From positions 124,001 to 188,000 of the forward strand of contig CAIOSI010000017.1 of assembly GCA_903860975.1 (NCBI GenBank): DNA of 64,000 nucleotides, given 5' to 3'. Below, in pieces: positions 53,958-61,503 of the stretch; within the stretch, counting starts at the first letter, position 1; the number at the start of each line of letters is the position of its first letter. The notes under the pieces were generated by a model. That model had not been told where the DNA came from, did not search any database, and saw nothing but the letters and a program-made list of their open reading frames with translations. This DNA is from an uncultured Alphaproteobacteria bacterium (GTDB lineage: Bacteria > Pseudomonadota > Alphaproteobacteria > Caulobacterales > Caulobacteraceae). The position numbers and the translations under genes were made by a program.

Positions 53958-55349
53958 CTAACGGGTTGCGGGCTTCCATGGCCTCGGAGCGGTCGGAGGA
54001 TCCATGACGAAGCTCATCCGCGGCGTACGGCTCGGCATATATTCGTAAGCGTCGCCCGTTTCCCTTCGAAGTGCCGCAAGACGTCCCTTCAAGGTCGCGG
54101 TCAGCGCCTCGAAGCCCGGCTTGCCGTACAGGTTGTGATCCTCATTGGGATCGCTTTTCAGGTCGTAGAGCTCGTATTCCTGTGGTTCGGTGAAGAAGTG
54201 GATGAACTTGTAGCGTTCGGTCCGTATGCCCCTGTGTGGCCGCACGTTCTCGTAGGCTGGATACTCATAGTATTCGTAGAGCCAGTCTTTGCGCCAATCT
54301 GGCAGGGATTTGTCCGTTGCCAGCGGCAGGAAGCTGCGGCCCTGCATGGTCGCGGGCGCCGACAGACCCGCAAGGTCCAGCAGAGTTTGGGCCGCATCGA
54401 TGTTCAGGACCATTTCCTTTCGCCTCTGGCCCGCAGCGATGGCTTTCGGATAACGGAGCATCATCGGGATGCGGATCGACGGCTCATACATCAGCCGCTT
54501 GTCGTAGAATGTGTGTTCGCCCAAAAAGAACCCGTGATCTGAGCTCAGCATGATCGCGGTCTCGTCGAGTTTTCCCTTTGCCTTCAGCGCGGCCATGACC
54601 AGCCCCACGTCCTCGTCATTGGACTCGACGCCGACGTAGTGATCCTTGACCAACTCCTCGAGCGAGCGCGGGTTGTCGACGAAAACCTCGGTGGTGCCGA
54701 TCTTGTTTTCGGCCTCGGCCACCGCCCGCGGCTTGCCGGCATAGTTGGTCAAGTCCTCATTGAAATTCTCCGGGATCGGTATCTTCACGCCGTTGAACCG
54801 ATCCAGCATCCGTCGTGGCCGATAAAACGGCGCGTGCGGGCCATAGAACCATAAGAACAGGGCGAAGGGCTTGTCGCTCCGGGTGGCGACCCATTCCACT
54901 GCCTTGTCGGTGAGGATGTCGTCGACATAGATATCGTAGGTTTTCGCCGCGGAATATTTACCGTCGTGGCCCTCGATAATGCTCGGGTGCAGGTAGTCTG
55001 CCTGCCCCAGGAATCCGAAATAGTAATCCCAGCGGTGGTCAAGCAGAGCGCCGCCAAGATGGCTTTTGCCGATGGAGGCCGTTTCGTAGCCGTGCTCTTT
55101 CAGGACATCGGTGACCATCGTGTAGCTGCGTGGCACCCGGCTCTGGTCGTTGGTTGTGGCTCCGGTGGTGTGAGAGTAGGCGCCGGTCAGGAAGCTTGCG
55201 CGTGACGGCAGGCACAAAGAGTTGGTCACGAAGGCGTTGTCGAACCGCACGCCTTCGCGGCCGATGCGGTCCATGTTCGGTGTCTTCAGGATCGGGTTGC
55301 CAGCGCTGCTGAACTCGTCGGCCCGAAGACCCTCGCCCATGAAAAACAC
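53958..55349 (-). CDS. Sulfatase with no ordinary start codon upstream of the core
   Basis: 463 residues from GTG 55349, but this GTG encodes the Val of PNIVFF, so it cuts the conserved first strand. The frame is open upstream for 47 more codons (SGIAAGQKANTKRKDAPNRR..., to 55490) without any ATG, GTG or TTG. Sulfatase signature SLCLPSRASFLTG has Cys46 as formylglycine precursor (CxPSR), then GKSHLGGALLDHRWDYYFGF and LSSDHGFFLGEHTFYDKRLM. It hydrolyses sulfate esters. Its true N terminus, perhaps with a Tat-like NRRSVVTGIS leader, is uncertain. Likely operon with the symporter. Confidence 0.82.
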   Translation of the reverse strand: MFFMGEGLRADEFSSAGNPILKTPNMDRIGREGVRFDNAFVTNSLCLPSRASFLTGAYSHTTGATTNDQSRVPRSYTMVTDVLKEHGYETASIGKSHLGGALLDHRWDYYFGFLGQADYLHPSIIEGHDGKYSAAKTYDIYVDDILTDKAVEWVATRSDKPFALFLWFYGPHAPFYRPRRMLDRFNGVKIPIPENFNEDLTNYAGKPRAVAEAENKIGTTEVFVDNPRSLEELVKDHYVGVESNDEDVGLVMAALKAKGKLDETAIMLSSDHGFFLGEHTFYDKRLMYEPSIRIPMMLRYPKAIAAGQRRKEMVLNIDAAQTLLDLAGLSAPATMQGRSFLPLATDKSLPDWRKDWLYEYYEYPAYENVRPHRGIRTERYKFIHFFTEPQEYELYDLKSDPNEDHNLYGKPGFEALTATLKGRLAALRRETGDAYEYMPSRTPRMSFVMDPPTAPRPWKPATR

Positions 55350-55490
55350 GATGTTGGGCTTGTCGGACCGTGCCGCCGTCCTGGCGACGGTCGATACGGC
55401 GCGCGCTGTCGAAATTCCGGTAACGACGGAACGGCGATTGGGGGCATCTTTGCGCTTGGTGTTGGCTTTCTGACCTGCGGCGATCCCGCT

Positions 55491-55706
55491 TTAGTCGTGA
55501 GGTGGCGCACGGCGTCTGGCGATCACCGCCAGCAACACCATAAACGCTCCGAAGACAGCAAGCGCCGAGCCCCATATCAGGTCGACATTGAGGCCGGCAG
55601 AGTGCGCTTCCAACACGGCTGGATCGCCAATGAGGCCGAAGACTCCAAGTAGGCCTCCTATGGCGAGGAAGAGCAGGCCAATAGGCAGGCGAACGTCAAA
55701 TGGCAT
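55491..55706 (-). CDS. Small two-segment membrane protein
   Basis: 71 residues from ATG 55706 (MPFDVRLPIGLLFLAIGGLL), with two membrane segments (about 7-27 and 44-63) and a basic end (RRRAPPHD). No family recognised. It follows the symporter by nine bases and is in the same frame as the sulfatase, whose start codon is missing: one TAA (55491-55493) separates the two. Such small proteins often accompany SSS transporters as a subunit or assist in folding; that is inference. Confidence 0.65.
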   Translation of the reverse strand: MPFDVRLPIGLLFLAIGGLLGVFGLIGDPAVLEAHSAGLNVDLIWGSALAVFGAFMVLLAVIARRRAPPHD

Positions 55707-55715
55707 TGTGGTCCC

Positions 55716-57518
55716 CTAGCGAAAGATCAGGTTCAGGGCCGTCACCCCGATCAGCATGATGACGCCCAGCAGCACCGGACGTAGATACCAGGGACCTGCC
55801 TCGCCCAGGGTCTTCGGAGTTAGGGAGTAGACAAGCCCGGCAAGGCTTTCGTCGGTCTTTGGTCGGGTCACCAAGCTGACGGCGATGGTGACGAGGAAGC
55901 AGGTGCTCCAGGCCCAGATTGCGGTCCAGAAGTTCTGCGCCATTTCGCTCGGGTAGCTGCGTGTCACCGCGAGCCATCCGCCCTTGATGCCCGCAATGTC
56001 GTCCATGGGCAGGGTCAGACCATGGTGGAGGGCTGCTGTGGTGATGCCCGCCGCCAGGCCGATGAAAGCCCCGTGGCCGGTGGTGCGTTTCCAGAACATT
56101 CCGAGCAGGAACGTGGCAAATACGGGAGCGTTTACGAACGCCAGAACCAGCTGCATCAGGTCCATGATGTTGTTGAATTGGCTGCACATGTAAGCCGCGG
56201 CGACCGAGGCTACGATGCCCACTGCCGTTGTTAGCCGCCCAACATGTAAATAGTGGCGATCGTCTGCGCCGGGGCGGATGTAGGCTTGGTAGATGTCGTA
56301 GGTAAAGACCGTGTTGAACGCGGTGACGTTACCGGCCATCCCTGACATGAAGCTCGCGAGCAGCGCCGTTAGACCAAGACCGACCATGCCGGTTGGAAAG
56401 TAGCGCAGCAAAAGATTCGGGGTCGCCAGGTCATAGTCCAGTTGCGGCTGGCCGCGCGCATCGAGCATCGGTTTTCCAGATGCGGAATCGATCTTGACCG
56501 GGATCACGCCGGGCTCGTGATGCACGATCGAGCCGACGGCTGCGGGCGGTGAGGCTTTGGCTGAAGTATGGTCTGGTGCCGATGTCAGCGCTATGGCGAT
56601 CAGGCCCGGCAGGATGACAATGAAGGGGATGAACATCTTCACGCCCGCTGCGATCAGCGGCGTTCGCCGCGCTGCCGACATGGAATCGGCCGCCATGGCC
56701 CGCTGGACGACGAGGAAATCGGTGCACCAGTAGCCGAAGGAGAGCACGAACCCAAGGCCCATGCTGAGGCCGAACCAGTCGACGCCCAACCTGTTTGTTG
56801 TGGCGTGCGCCATACCTGCCCAGGCGTGGGTGTAGCTGGGACCCAGCGTTGCCTGCAGGCCCTCCCATCCGCCAACCTGCCTAAGCCCGAGCCAAACCAG
56901 CGGCGCAAAGCCGGCAACGATCAGGAAGAACTGCAAGACCTCATTGTAGATCGCTCCGCGCAGCCCGCCCGCATAGATGTAGACCAGAACCACGATCGCC
57001 GACGTCAGGATCGCGCCGTGGAAGATCCAGGCTTGGGGCAGACCCAGTTGGGCGAAAGGTGCGTCGAAGACGTGCAAGGTCTGGATTAGCTTTGCGAGCG
57101 CATACATCGAAACGCCTGACGAGATTATGGTCATGACGCCGAAGGAGATCGCATTGAGTGCGCGGGTCTTTTCGTCGAACCGCATCCGCAGGTACTCAGG
57201 CCCCGAGCGCGCCTTCGAGCCGTAGTAGAACGGCATCATGAAGACACCGATGAACACCATCGCCGGGATGGCGCCGATCCAGTAGAAGTGCGCGGTGGAG
57301 ATGCCGTACTTGGCGCCCGAGGCGCCCATGCCGATGACTTCCTGCGCCCCTAAGTTTGCGGAGATGAAGGCCAGGCCACAGACCCAGGCTGGAATGGCCC
57401 GTCCGGCCAGGAAGAAATCTGAACCACTGCGTGTGCGGCGGGCCGAAACAATTCCGATCCCCAGCACAAACGCCAAGTACAGCGCCAAGATGATCCAGTC
57501 GATGGCGCCCAAATGCAT
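55716..57518 (-). CDS. Sodium:solute symporter family (SSS) transporter
   Basis: 600 residues from ATG 57518, preceded by GGGGAGGAAA; the frame extends to 57566 but adds no signal. About 13-14 membrane segments: WIILALYLAFVLGIGIVSAR, GRAIPAWVCGLAFISANLGA and QEVIGMGASGAKYGISTAHF (the conserved Na+/sugar site) and LGLTALLASFMSGMAGNVTA. It resembles SglT-type Na+/sugar symporters. Together with the downstream sulfatase it probably imports a sugar, perhaps after desulfation in the periplasm. First gene of a three-gene operon. Confidence 0.9.
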   Translation of the reverse strand: MHLGAIDWIILALYLAFVLGIGIVSARRTRSGSDFFLAGRAIPAWVCGLAFISANLGAQEVIGMGASGAKYGISTAHFYWIGAIPAMVFIGVFMMPFYYGSKARSGPEYLRMRFDEKTRALNAISFGVMTIISSGVSMYALAKLIQTLHVFDAPFAQLGLPQAWIFHGAILTSAIVVLVYIYAGGLRGAIYNEVLQFFLIVAGFAPLVWLGLRQVGGWEGLQATLGPSYTHAWAGMAHATTNRLGVDWFGLSMGLGFVLSFGYWCTDFLVVQRAMAADSMSAARRTPLIAAGVKMFIPFIVILPGLIAIALTSAPDHTSAKASPPAAVGSIVHHEPGVIPVKIDSASGKPMLDARGQPQLDYDLATPNLLLRYFPTGMVGLGLTALLASFMSGMAGNVTAFNTVFTYDIYQAYIRPGADDRHYLHVGRLTTAVGIVASVAAAYMCSQFNNIMDLMQLVLAFVNAPVFATFLLGMFWKRTTGHGAFIGLAAGITTAALHHGLTLPMDDIAGIKGGWLAVTRSYPSEMAQNFWTAIWAWSTCFLVTIAVSLVTRPKTDESLAGLVYSLTPKTLGEAGPWYLRPVLLGVIMLIGVTALNLIFR

Positions 57519-57609
57519 GCGTATTTCCTCCCCAAGGCCGCCCGCTGTCTGAGTGCGAGTCGGCATCTCTACAGGAAGGTGGTGACCTTCACGCTGCCGC
57601 CGTCAAGCT

Positions 57610-59517
57610 TCAGCTGGGCGCAGAGATCGGTTCTGGGCTATGTACCCCTGACCGCGCAGCGGCTCGAAAGACAACAGGCATCGAGCTGACGCCGTGATCG
57701 TCAGGGGTCGCCAGAAAGCCCGCTTTCAGGAGCGCCTCGCCCATACTGCGGCGCGAGGTGAGCACCGCAAGGGGCGCAGCCATCAGCAGCGGAAGGACGA
57801 TTGGGGCAAAGCAGACCGCAAGGTCGGGCCTGACGCAGAGCCCCGCGGCGAACAAAAGTCCGGCAGCCATCTGCCACCCCATCGCGCGCAAGGCGTCACG
57901 CCATGCCAGACCGCTCGCCTCGCGCTGCTGGGGCCGCCAGCCAACATCTCGCCCTCGAAGGGTCAGGAACACCGCCCTTGTATTTGCCACCATCAGAATG
58001 GGCGCAAGCGCTGCCGACAGCACGACTTCCAGCGCGATACTCTTCAGAACGGCGAGGCCGCCTCCGAAGGCGCGGCGCTCGCCTGGGCGGTTCAGCACCA
58101 GGGCGCAGCCGAGCAGCTTGGGCCCGATCAGCATCAAGCCGGAGAGCAGAGAGGTCAGCATGAACGGGGTCAGGCTTGGATGCAGGAAATACCAGAACGA
58201 CGACCAGTCGACCGGATAGCGGAGTTGAAGAACAAGTCCGATCACGAGCCCGGCGAACCAAAGTGGCGAAGATAGATAGGCCATGGCACCCATCGCCAGT
58301 TGCGCGCGACTTACCGGGTGTAGGCCCTTCGCACCGATCAGCCTCACGTGCTGAAGGTTGCCCTGGCACCAGCGATGATCGCGCTGGATGAAATCCAGGA
58401 GGGTCGGTGGGGTCTCTTCGCAGCTGCCGTCCAGCGCTGCTGTGACGTGAACTGCCCAACCTGCCCGGCGCAAAAGGGCGGCTTCTACGACGTCGTGGCT
58501 TAGGACATGACCGCCGAAAGGCTTCGCACCTGGCAAAATGGGCAGTCCGGCGCTTTCGGCGAAGGCGCGGGTCCGAACGATGGCGTTATGGCCCCAGTAG
58601 CTCGCTTCAGATCCGGCCCACCAGGCCAGGCCCGCGGCGGCGACGCGCCCGTACATCCGCACGCCGAACTGGGAAATTCTTGCATAAAGCGTTGAGGCGC
58701 TCGTGATGGTTGGCGCGGTCTGGATGAGGCCGACGCCAGGGTGCCGTTCCATCGCGTCCACCAGGCGCAACAGCGTGTCGCCCGCCATGGTGCTGTCGGC
58801 GTCTAGCACGACCATGAAATCGTAGGCGCCCCCGAACCGGCGAACCCACTCGGAGATATTGCCTGCCTTGCGCTCGAAGTTCTTCGGCCTGTGACGAAGG
58901 AAGATGCGGCCGTGTGCTCGCGGCTGGAGCGACCGGAACGCGGCCTGCTCGTCCAACGCCACCGCGTCTTTCGTCGAGTCACTCAGCACGAAGATGTCAA
59001 AGGCCGATGAGGCGCCAAGGCGAGCCAGGGACGTATCGAGCGCAGCGAGCCTGCCGAAAGCAGCCTCCGCGGCCTCATTGTAGAGCGGCATCAGCAACGC
59101 CGTACGGGTTTTTGGCAACGGCGGATGCGGTGAGAAGGCGAGGTCGTCCTGCTCGCGCGCCGAACGGAGCACAAAATGCCCCGCGACCGCGGTGCAGAAC
59201 CAGCAGGCAATCGCCGCCGCTAGGACGAGGAATACGCAAAAGCCCGTCGCCTCCAAGCCGTCAAAGCCTTCTTGACCCAATAAGACGTAGGGACCGATGG
59301 CGACCAGGAGGGTCAAGACCAGAGCGCCGCCGAAAACGATACCGCGACGCACTGCGATATTCGCAGGTGATGTCGCGGGAGCCTGAACCTCTGATCTGAA
59401 GGTTTCGTCCATGGCCTGGCGCGGCATCAACAGGGGAGATTCCGGAGGCAGCGATGGCGCCAACGCGACATCGGACCAGTGGCTCGATCTTTCGAAGCGA
59501 GTGGCCAGTTCGATCAT
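57610..59517 (-). CDS. opgH: Glucan biosynthesis glucosyltransferase OpgH (MdoH)
   Basis: 635 residues from ATG 59517 (MIELATRFERSSHWSDVALA); the frame extends upstream to 59601 and GTG 59526 is an alternative. Family GT2 membrane glucosyltransferase: membrane segments at about 80-130, catalytic part with LLMPLYNEAAEAAFG, MVVLDADSTMAGDTLLRLVD (D-x-D) and IQRDHRWCQGNLQHVRLIGA (QxxRW-type motif), then six more membrane segments. It makes the backbone of osmoregulated periplasmic glucans. Its usual partner OpgG is not adjacent. Confidence 0.92.
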   Translation of the reverse strand: MIELATRFERSSHWSDVALAPSLPPESPLLMPRQAMDETFRSEVQAPATSPANIAVRRGIVFGGALVLTLLVAIGPYVLLGQEGFDGLEATGFCVFLVLAAAIACWFCTAVAGHFVLRSAREQDDLAFSPHPPLPKTRTALLMPLYNEAAEAAFGRLAALDTSLARLGASSAFDIFVLSDSTKDAVALDEQAAFRSLQPRAHGRIFLRHRPKNFERKAGNISEWVRRFGGAYDFMVVLDADSTMAGDTLLRLVDAMERHPGVGLIQTAPTITSASTLYARISQFGVRMYGRVAAAGLAWWAGSEASYWGHNAIVRTRAFAESAGLPILPGAKPFGGHVLSHDVVEAALLRRAGWAVHVTAALDGSCEETPPTLLDFIQRDHRWCQGNLQHVRLIGAKGLHPVSRAQLAMGAMAYLSSPLWFAGLVIGLVLQLRYPVDWSSFWYFLHPSLTPFMLTSLLSGLMLIGPKLLGCALVLNRPGERRAFGGGLAVLKSIALEVVLSAALAPILMVANTRAVFLTLRGRDVGWRPQQREASGLAWRDALRAMGWQMAAGLLFAAGLCVRPDLAVCFAPIVLPLLMAAPLAVLTSRRSMGEALLKAGFLATPDDHGVSSMPVVFRAAARSGVHSPEPISAPS

Positions 59518-59632
59518 AGGCTTCACGTCCCAGGCCCCTCGAAACGGGGCGACCGCCAGTGTTGTTGCGTTGCAGCATTCAGCTGATTCGGTGACAATCA
59601 ATCACGAACTTGTGAATTGAGCAAAATCTTGC

Positions 59633-60352
59633 TCAGTTGATCGCTTGCGCGGCGTCTTTTGCCGTCTGAATCTCAGGTCGCAGGCAGCCATCCAGGGCGA
59701 AGGCGGCGATCCCCACCCAGCCCACCAAAATGATCGCATAGCCTCGTTCCCACCATCCGACGTTGGCGTCGTTGACGAGGGCCGGAAGGAGGATGTGTTT
59801 GGTGAGGACGGTGAGGACCCCCATTGCGGCAAAGACCAAAAACAGGAAAATCTTCAGTCTCTGAAGTCCGGGCCGTGACCACAATCCCCATAGCAGCAGC
59901 AGCGGCGCAAGCTGAATGCCCAGGGCAAGATTGATCGCCAGGTGTCTTGGATCTGGCCAGTGATAGACTGCCGCCTGGGCCATTCCGGCGCCGGCTAGAA
60001 CAAAGACGACGGTGGTCAGTCCGCCAATCAGGTGCGCGCGGGTCAGCGCGATGATCGCCAGACCAAAGCCGACGCCCGCCAAAGCGGCCATGACGCCAGA
60101 GACGAAGACGCCCGTATTAAAGATCCAGGGAAGGCCAGCCGATGGGCCTCCCAGTTCGCTGAGATACTGCCGTGCGGGATTAAACCCAGGGTAGGCGGCC
60201 ATGGCGGCAAGCGTCGCTGCCAGGGCCAGCAGGGGCGCTGCGACGCCACAGGCAAGCAATCCTCGCGACAGAGACGGCACGTCGAGCAGGCGGCGCAAGG
60301 GGGAGGCTTCAGACACTGGGCCATTGATCGGCAGATTTCCTGGCCAAGTCAC
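59633..60352 (-). CDS. DUF998 multi-membrane-segment protein
   Basis: 239 residues from ATG 60352. Six or seven membrane segments (LLACGVAAPLLALAATLAAM, GLPWIFNTGVFVSGVMAALA, GLTTVVFVLAGAGMAQAAVY and others) and the DUF998 pattern (YPGFNPARQYLSELGGPSAG) with the conserved Tyr-Leu-Ser-Glu near 65. Function of the family is unknown; it is often annotated as a putative membrane protein. It stands upstream of opgH in the same direction, 31 bases from that frame's first codon, so they may be co-transcribed. Confidence 0.82.
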   Translation of the reverse strand: MTWPGNLPINGPVSEASPLRRLLDVPSLSRGLLACGVAAPLLALAATLAAMAAYPGFNPARQYLSELGGPSAGLPWIFNTGVFVSGVMAALAGVGFGLAIIALTRAHLIGGLTTVVFVLAGAGMAQAAVYHWPDPRHLAINLALGIQLAPLLLLWGLWSRPGLQRLKIFLFLVFAAMGVLTVLTKHILLPALVNDANVGWWERGYAIILVGWVGIAAFALDGCLRPEIQTAKDAAQAIN

Positions 60353-60570
60353 CTACAAGGTTTGGGCCGCGCATGACCATGGCCTCTTCATCGGGCCAAC
60401 GGCGGCGCAGACGGGCGCCCATAATTCATGCGTGGCGCTCATGTCGCAGGCAAACGGCAGTCATGGCGCTTGTGCCGCTGTTTTTGGTTTGGCGCGAAAC
60501 GCCGTTCGCAAGACCAATAACAGACCATCGGCAGGTCGGACTCCCAATCCATCCGGTCCGTCGTCGTGCG

Positions 60571-60605
60571 AGGCCGCCGTCATCGCTCCCCTGGGACGGC
60601 GGCCT
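60571..60605. terminator. Inverted repeat after the kinase-receiver operon
   Basis: AGGCCGCCGTC (60571-60581) and GACGGCGGCCT (60595-60605) form a perfect 11-bp stem with a 13-base loop, 43 bases past the last minus-strand frame (60648). No T-run follows on either strand, so it is a weak or factor-dependent terminator at best. The rest of 60353-60647 shows no gene. Confidence 0.45.
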
Positions 60606-60647
60606 CAGATACTGAAGCGATCGGTGATCTGTAGCCCTTGGCTTTCT

Positions 60648-61027
60648 TCAATCCGAACCTTCAGCGCCGAGTCTGCTGCGGAGCGCCTTAAAGCCCCCCT
60701 GGCTTTTGCGCGCAGCCTGGAGCGACGCCAACAGGGCTGGCAGGGCCAAGGTGATTGCCAGGCCGACGCCTTGTGGCGGGGTAAATTCTTGGGCGAATGC
60801 AAGCGGCGTCAGACCGCCGAGTGAGTATCCAGACAACAGAGTCCTCGCGGTCGACAGGCCGACCGCGCGGGAACGCTGAGGGTCTCGACGACCCAATTGG
60901 TCTCCCCGATGAAGACCAAAAGGCAGACGACGGTTTGTCCTAGCCTTCCTAGCCAGGGCTCGCTGCCCATACGGACACAGACGTCCCGGACCCGTCCGAG
61001 CAACCCGCCCAATGTGACGATGGTCAT
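60648..61027 (-). pseudogene. Small membrane protein split by a frameshift
   Basis: From ATG 61027 (ATGA overlap with the receiver stop) the first frame reads MTIVTLGGLLGRVRDVCVRM and LGQTVVCLLVFIGETNWVVE, then turns non-protein-like and stops at 60809. From about 60860 another frame reads TLLSGYSLGGLTPLAFAQEF and GVGLAITLALPALLASLQAA and ends at 60648. Together they give a protein of about 126 residues with three hydrophobic segments. A one-base deletion (or two-base gain) near 60850-60870 would explain the break. Function unknown. Confidence 0.5.
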
Positions 61028-61503
61028 GAGGTCGCCGTGGCCGGCTTCGAGGACCCGCTGGTGCCGCTGCCTGGGACTTGCTCCTGGTCAACCCTGATCG
61101 AAGACGAAAGCGGTTCGACCTTGCGCACAAGGCGCGCGACACGCGCTCGCAACTGCGAGTCCTTGAACGGCTTTGCGAGATAGTCACGGGCACCCAGAGC
61201 CAGGGCTCGGTTTACATCCTCAGGCTGGTTTCGAGCCGTCAGCACCAGGGTGGGGACGCATCGGATCATCCCTGTATTTTGCATGTCCTGCATCACGCCA
61301 AAGCCGTCCAGGCCCGGCATATTGATGTCCAGCAGCATTGCGTCAGGGCGCATCGTGCTCAGCTGCTCAAGTGCGTCAAACCCATTGCGCGCAATACAGG
61401 TCCGGTAGCCAGCTAACGTGAGCCGCGTCGTGACGAGCTCCAGCACCAAGGCCTCGTCGTCCACCACCAGAACCAAAGGAGGCGTACGCTCAAGCTGCGG
61501 CAA
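61024..61503 (-). CDS. Single-domain response regulator (receiver)
   Basis: 159 residues from TTG 61503, which overlaps the kinase stop by 14 bases and has GGAG about nine bases upstream; the longer frame to 61626 lies inside the kinase. Receiver domain with acidic pair (VVDDEALVLELV), phosphoacceptor D59 (AMLLDINMPGLDG) and K111 (RDYLAKPFKDSQ); the tail is a short Ser/Thr/Gly-rich end with no output domain. It is the expected partner of the hybrid kinase and may work in a phosphorelay. Confidence 0.85.
   Translation of the reverse strand: MPQLERTPPLVLVVDDEALVLELVTTRLTLAGYRTCIARNGFDALEQLSTMRPDAMLLDINMPGLDGFGVMQDMQNTGMIRCVPTLVLTARNQPEDVNRALALGARDYLAKPFKDSQLRARVARLVRKVEPLSSSIRVDQEQVPGSGTSGSSKPATATS

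Noticed and set aside
60201-60824. 207-codon plus-strand frame between DUF998 and the receiver operon
   Set aside because: Overlaps opposite-strand genes at both ends, has no start signal and no protein-like features.
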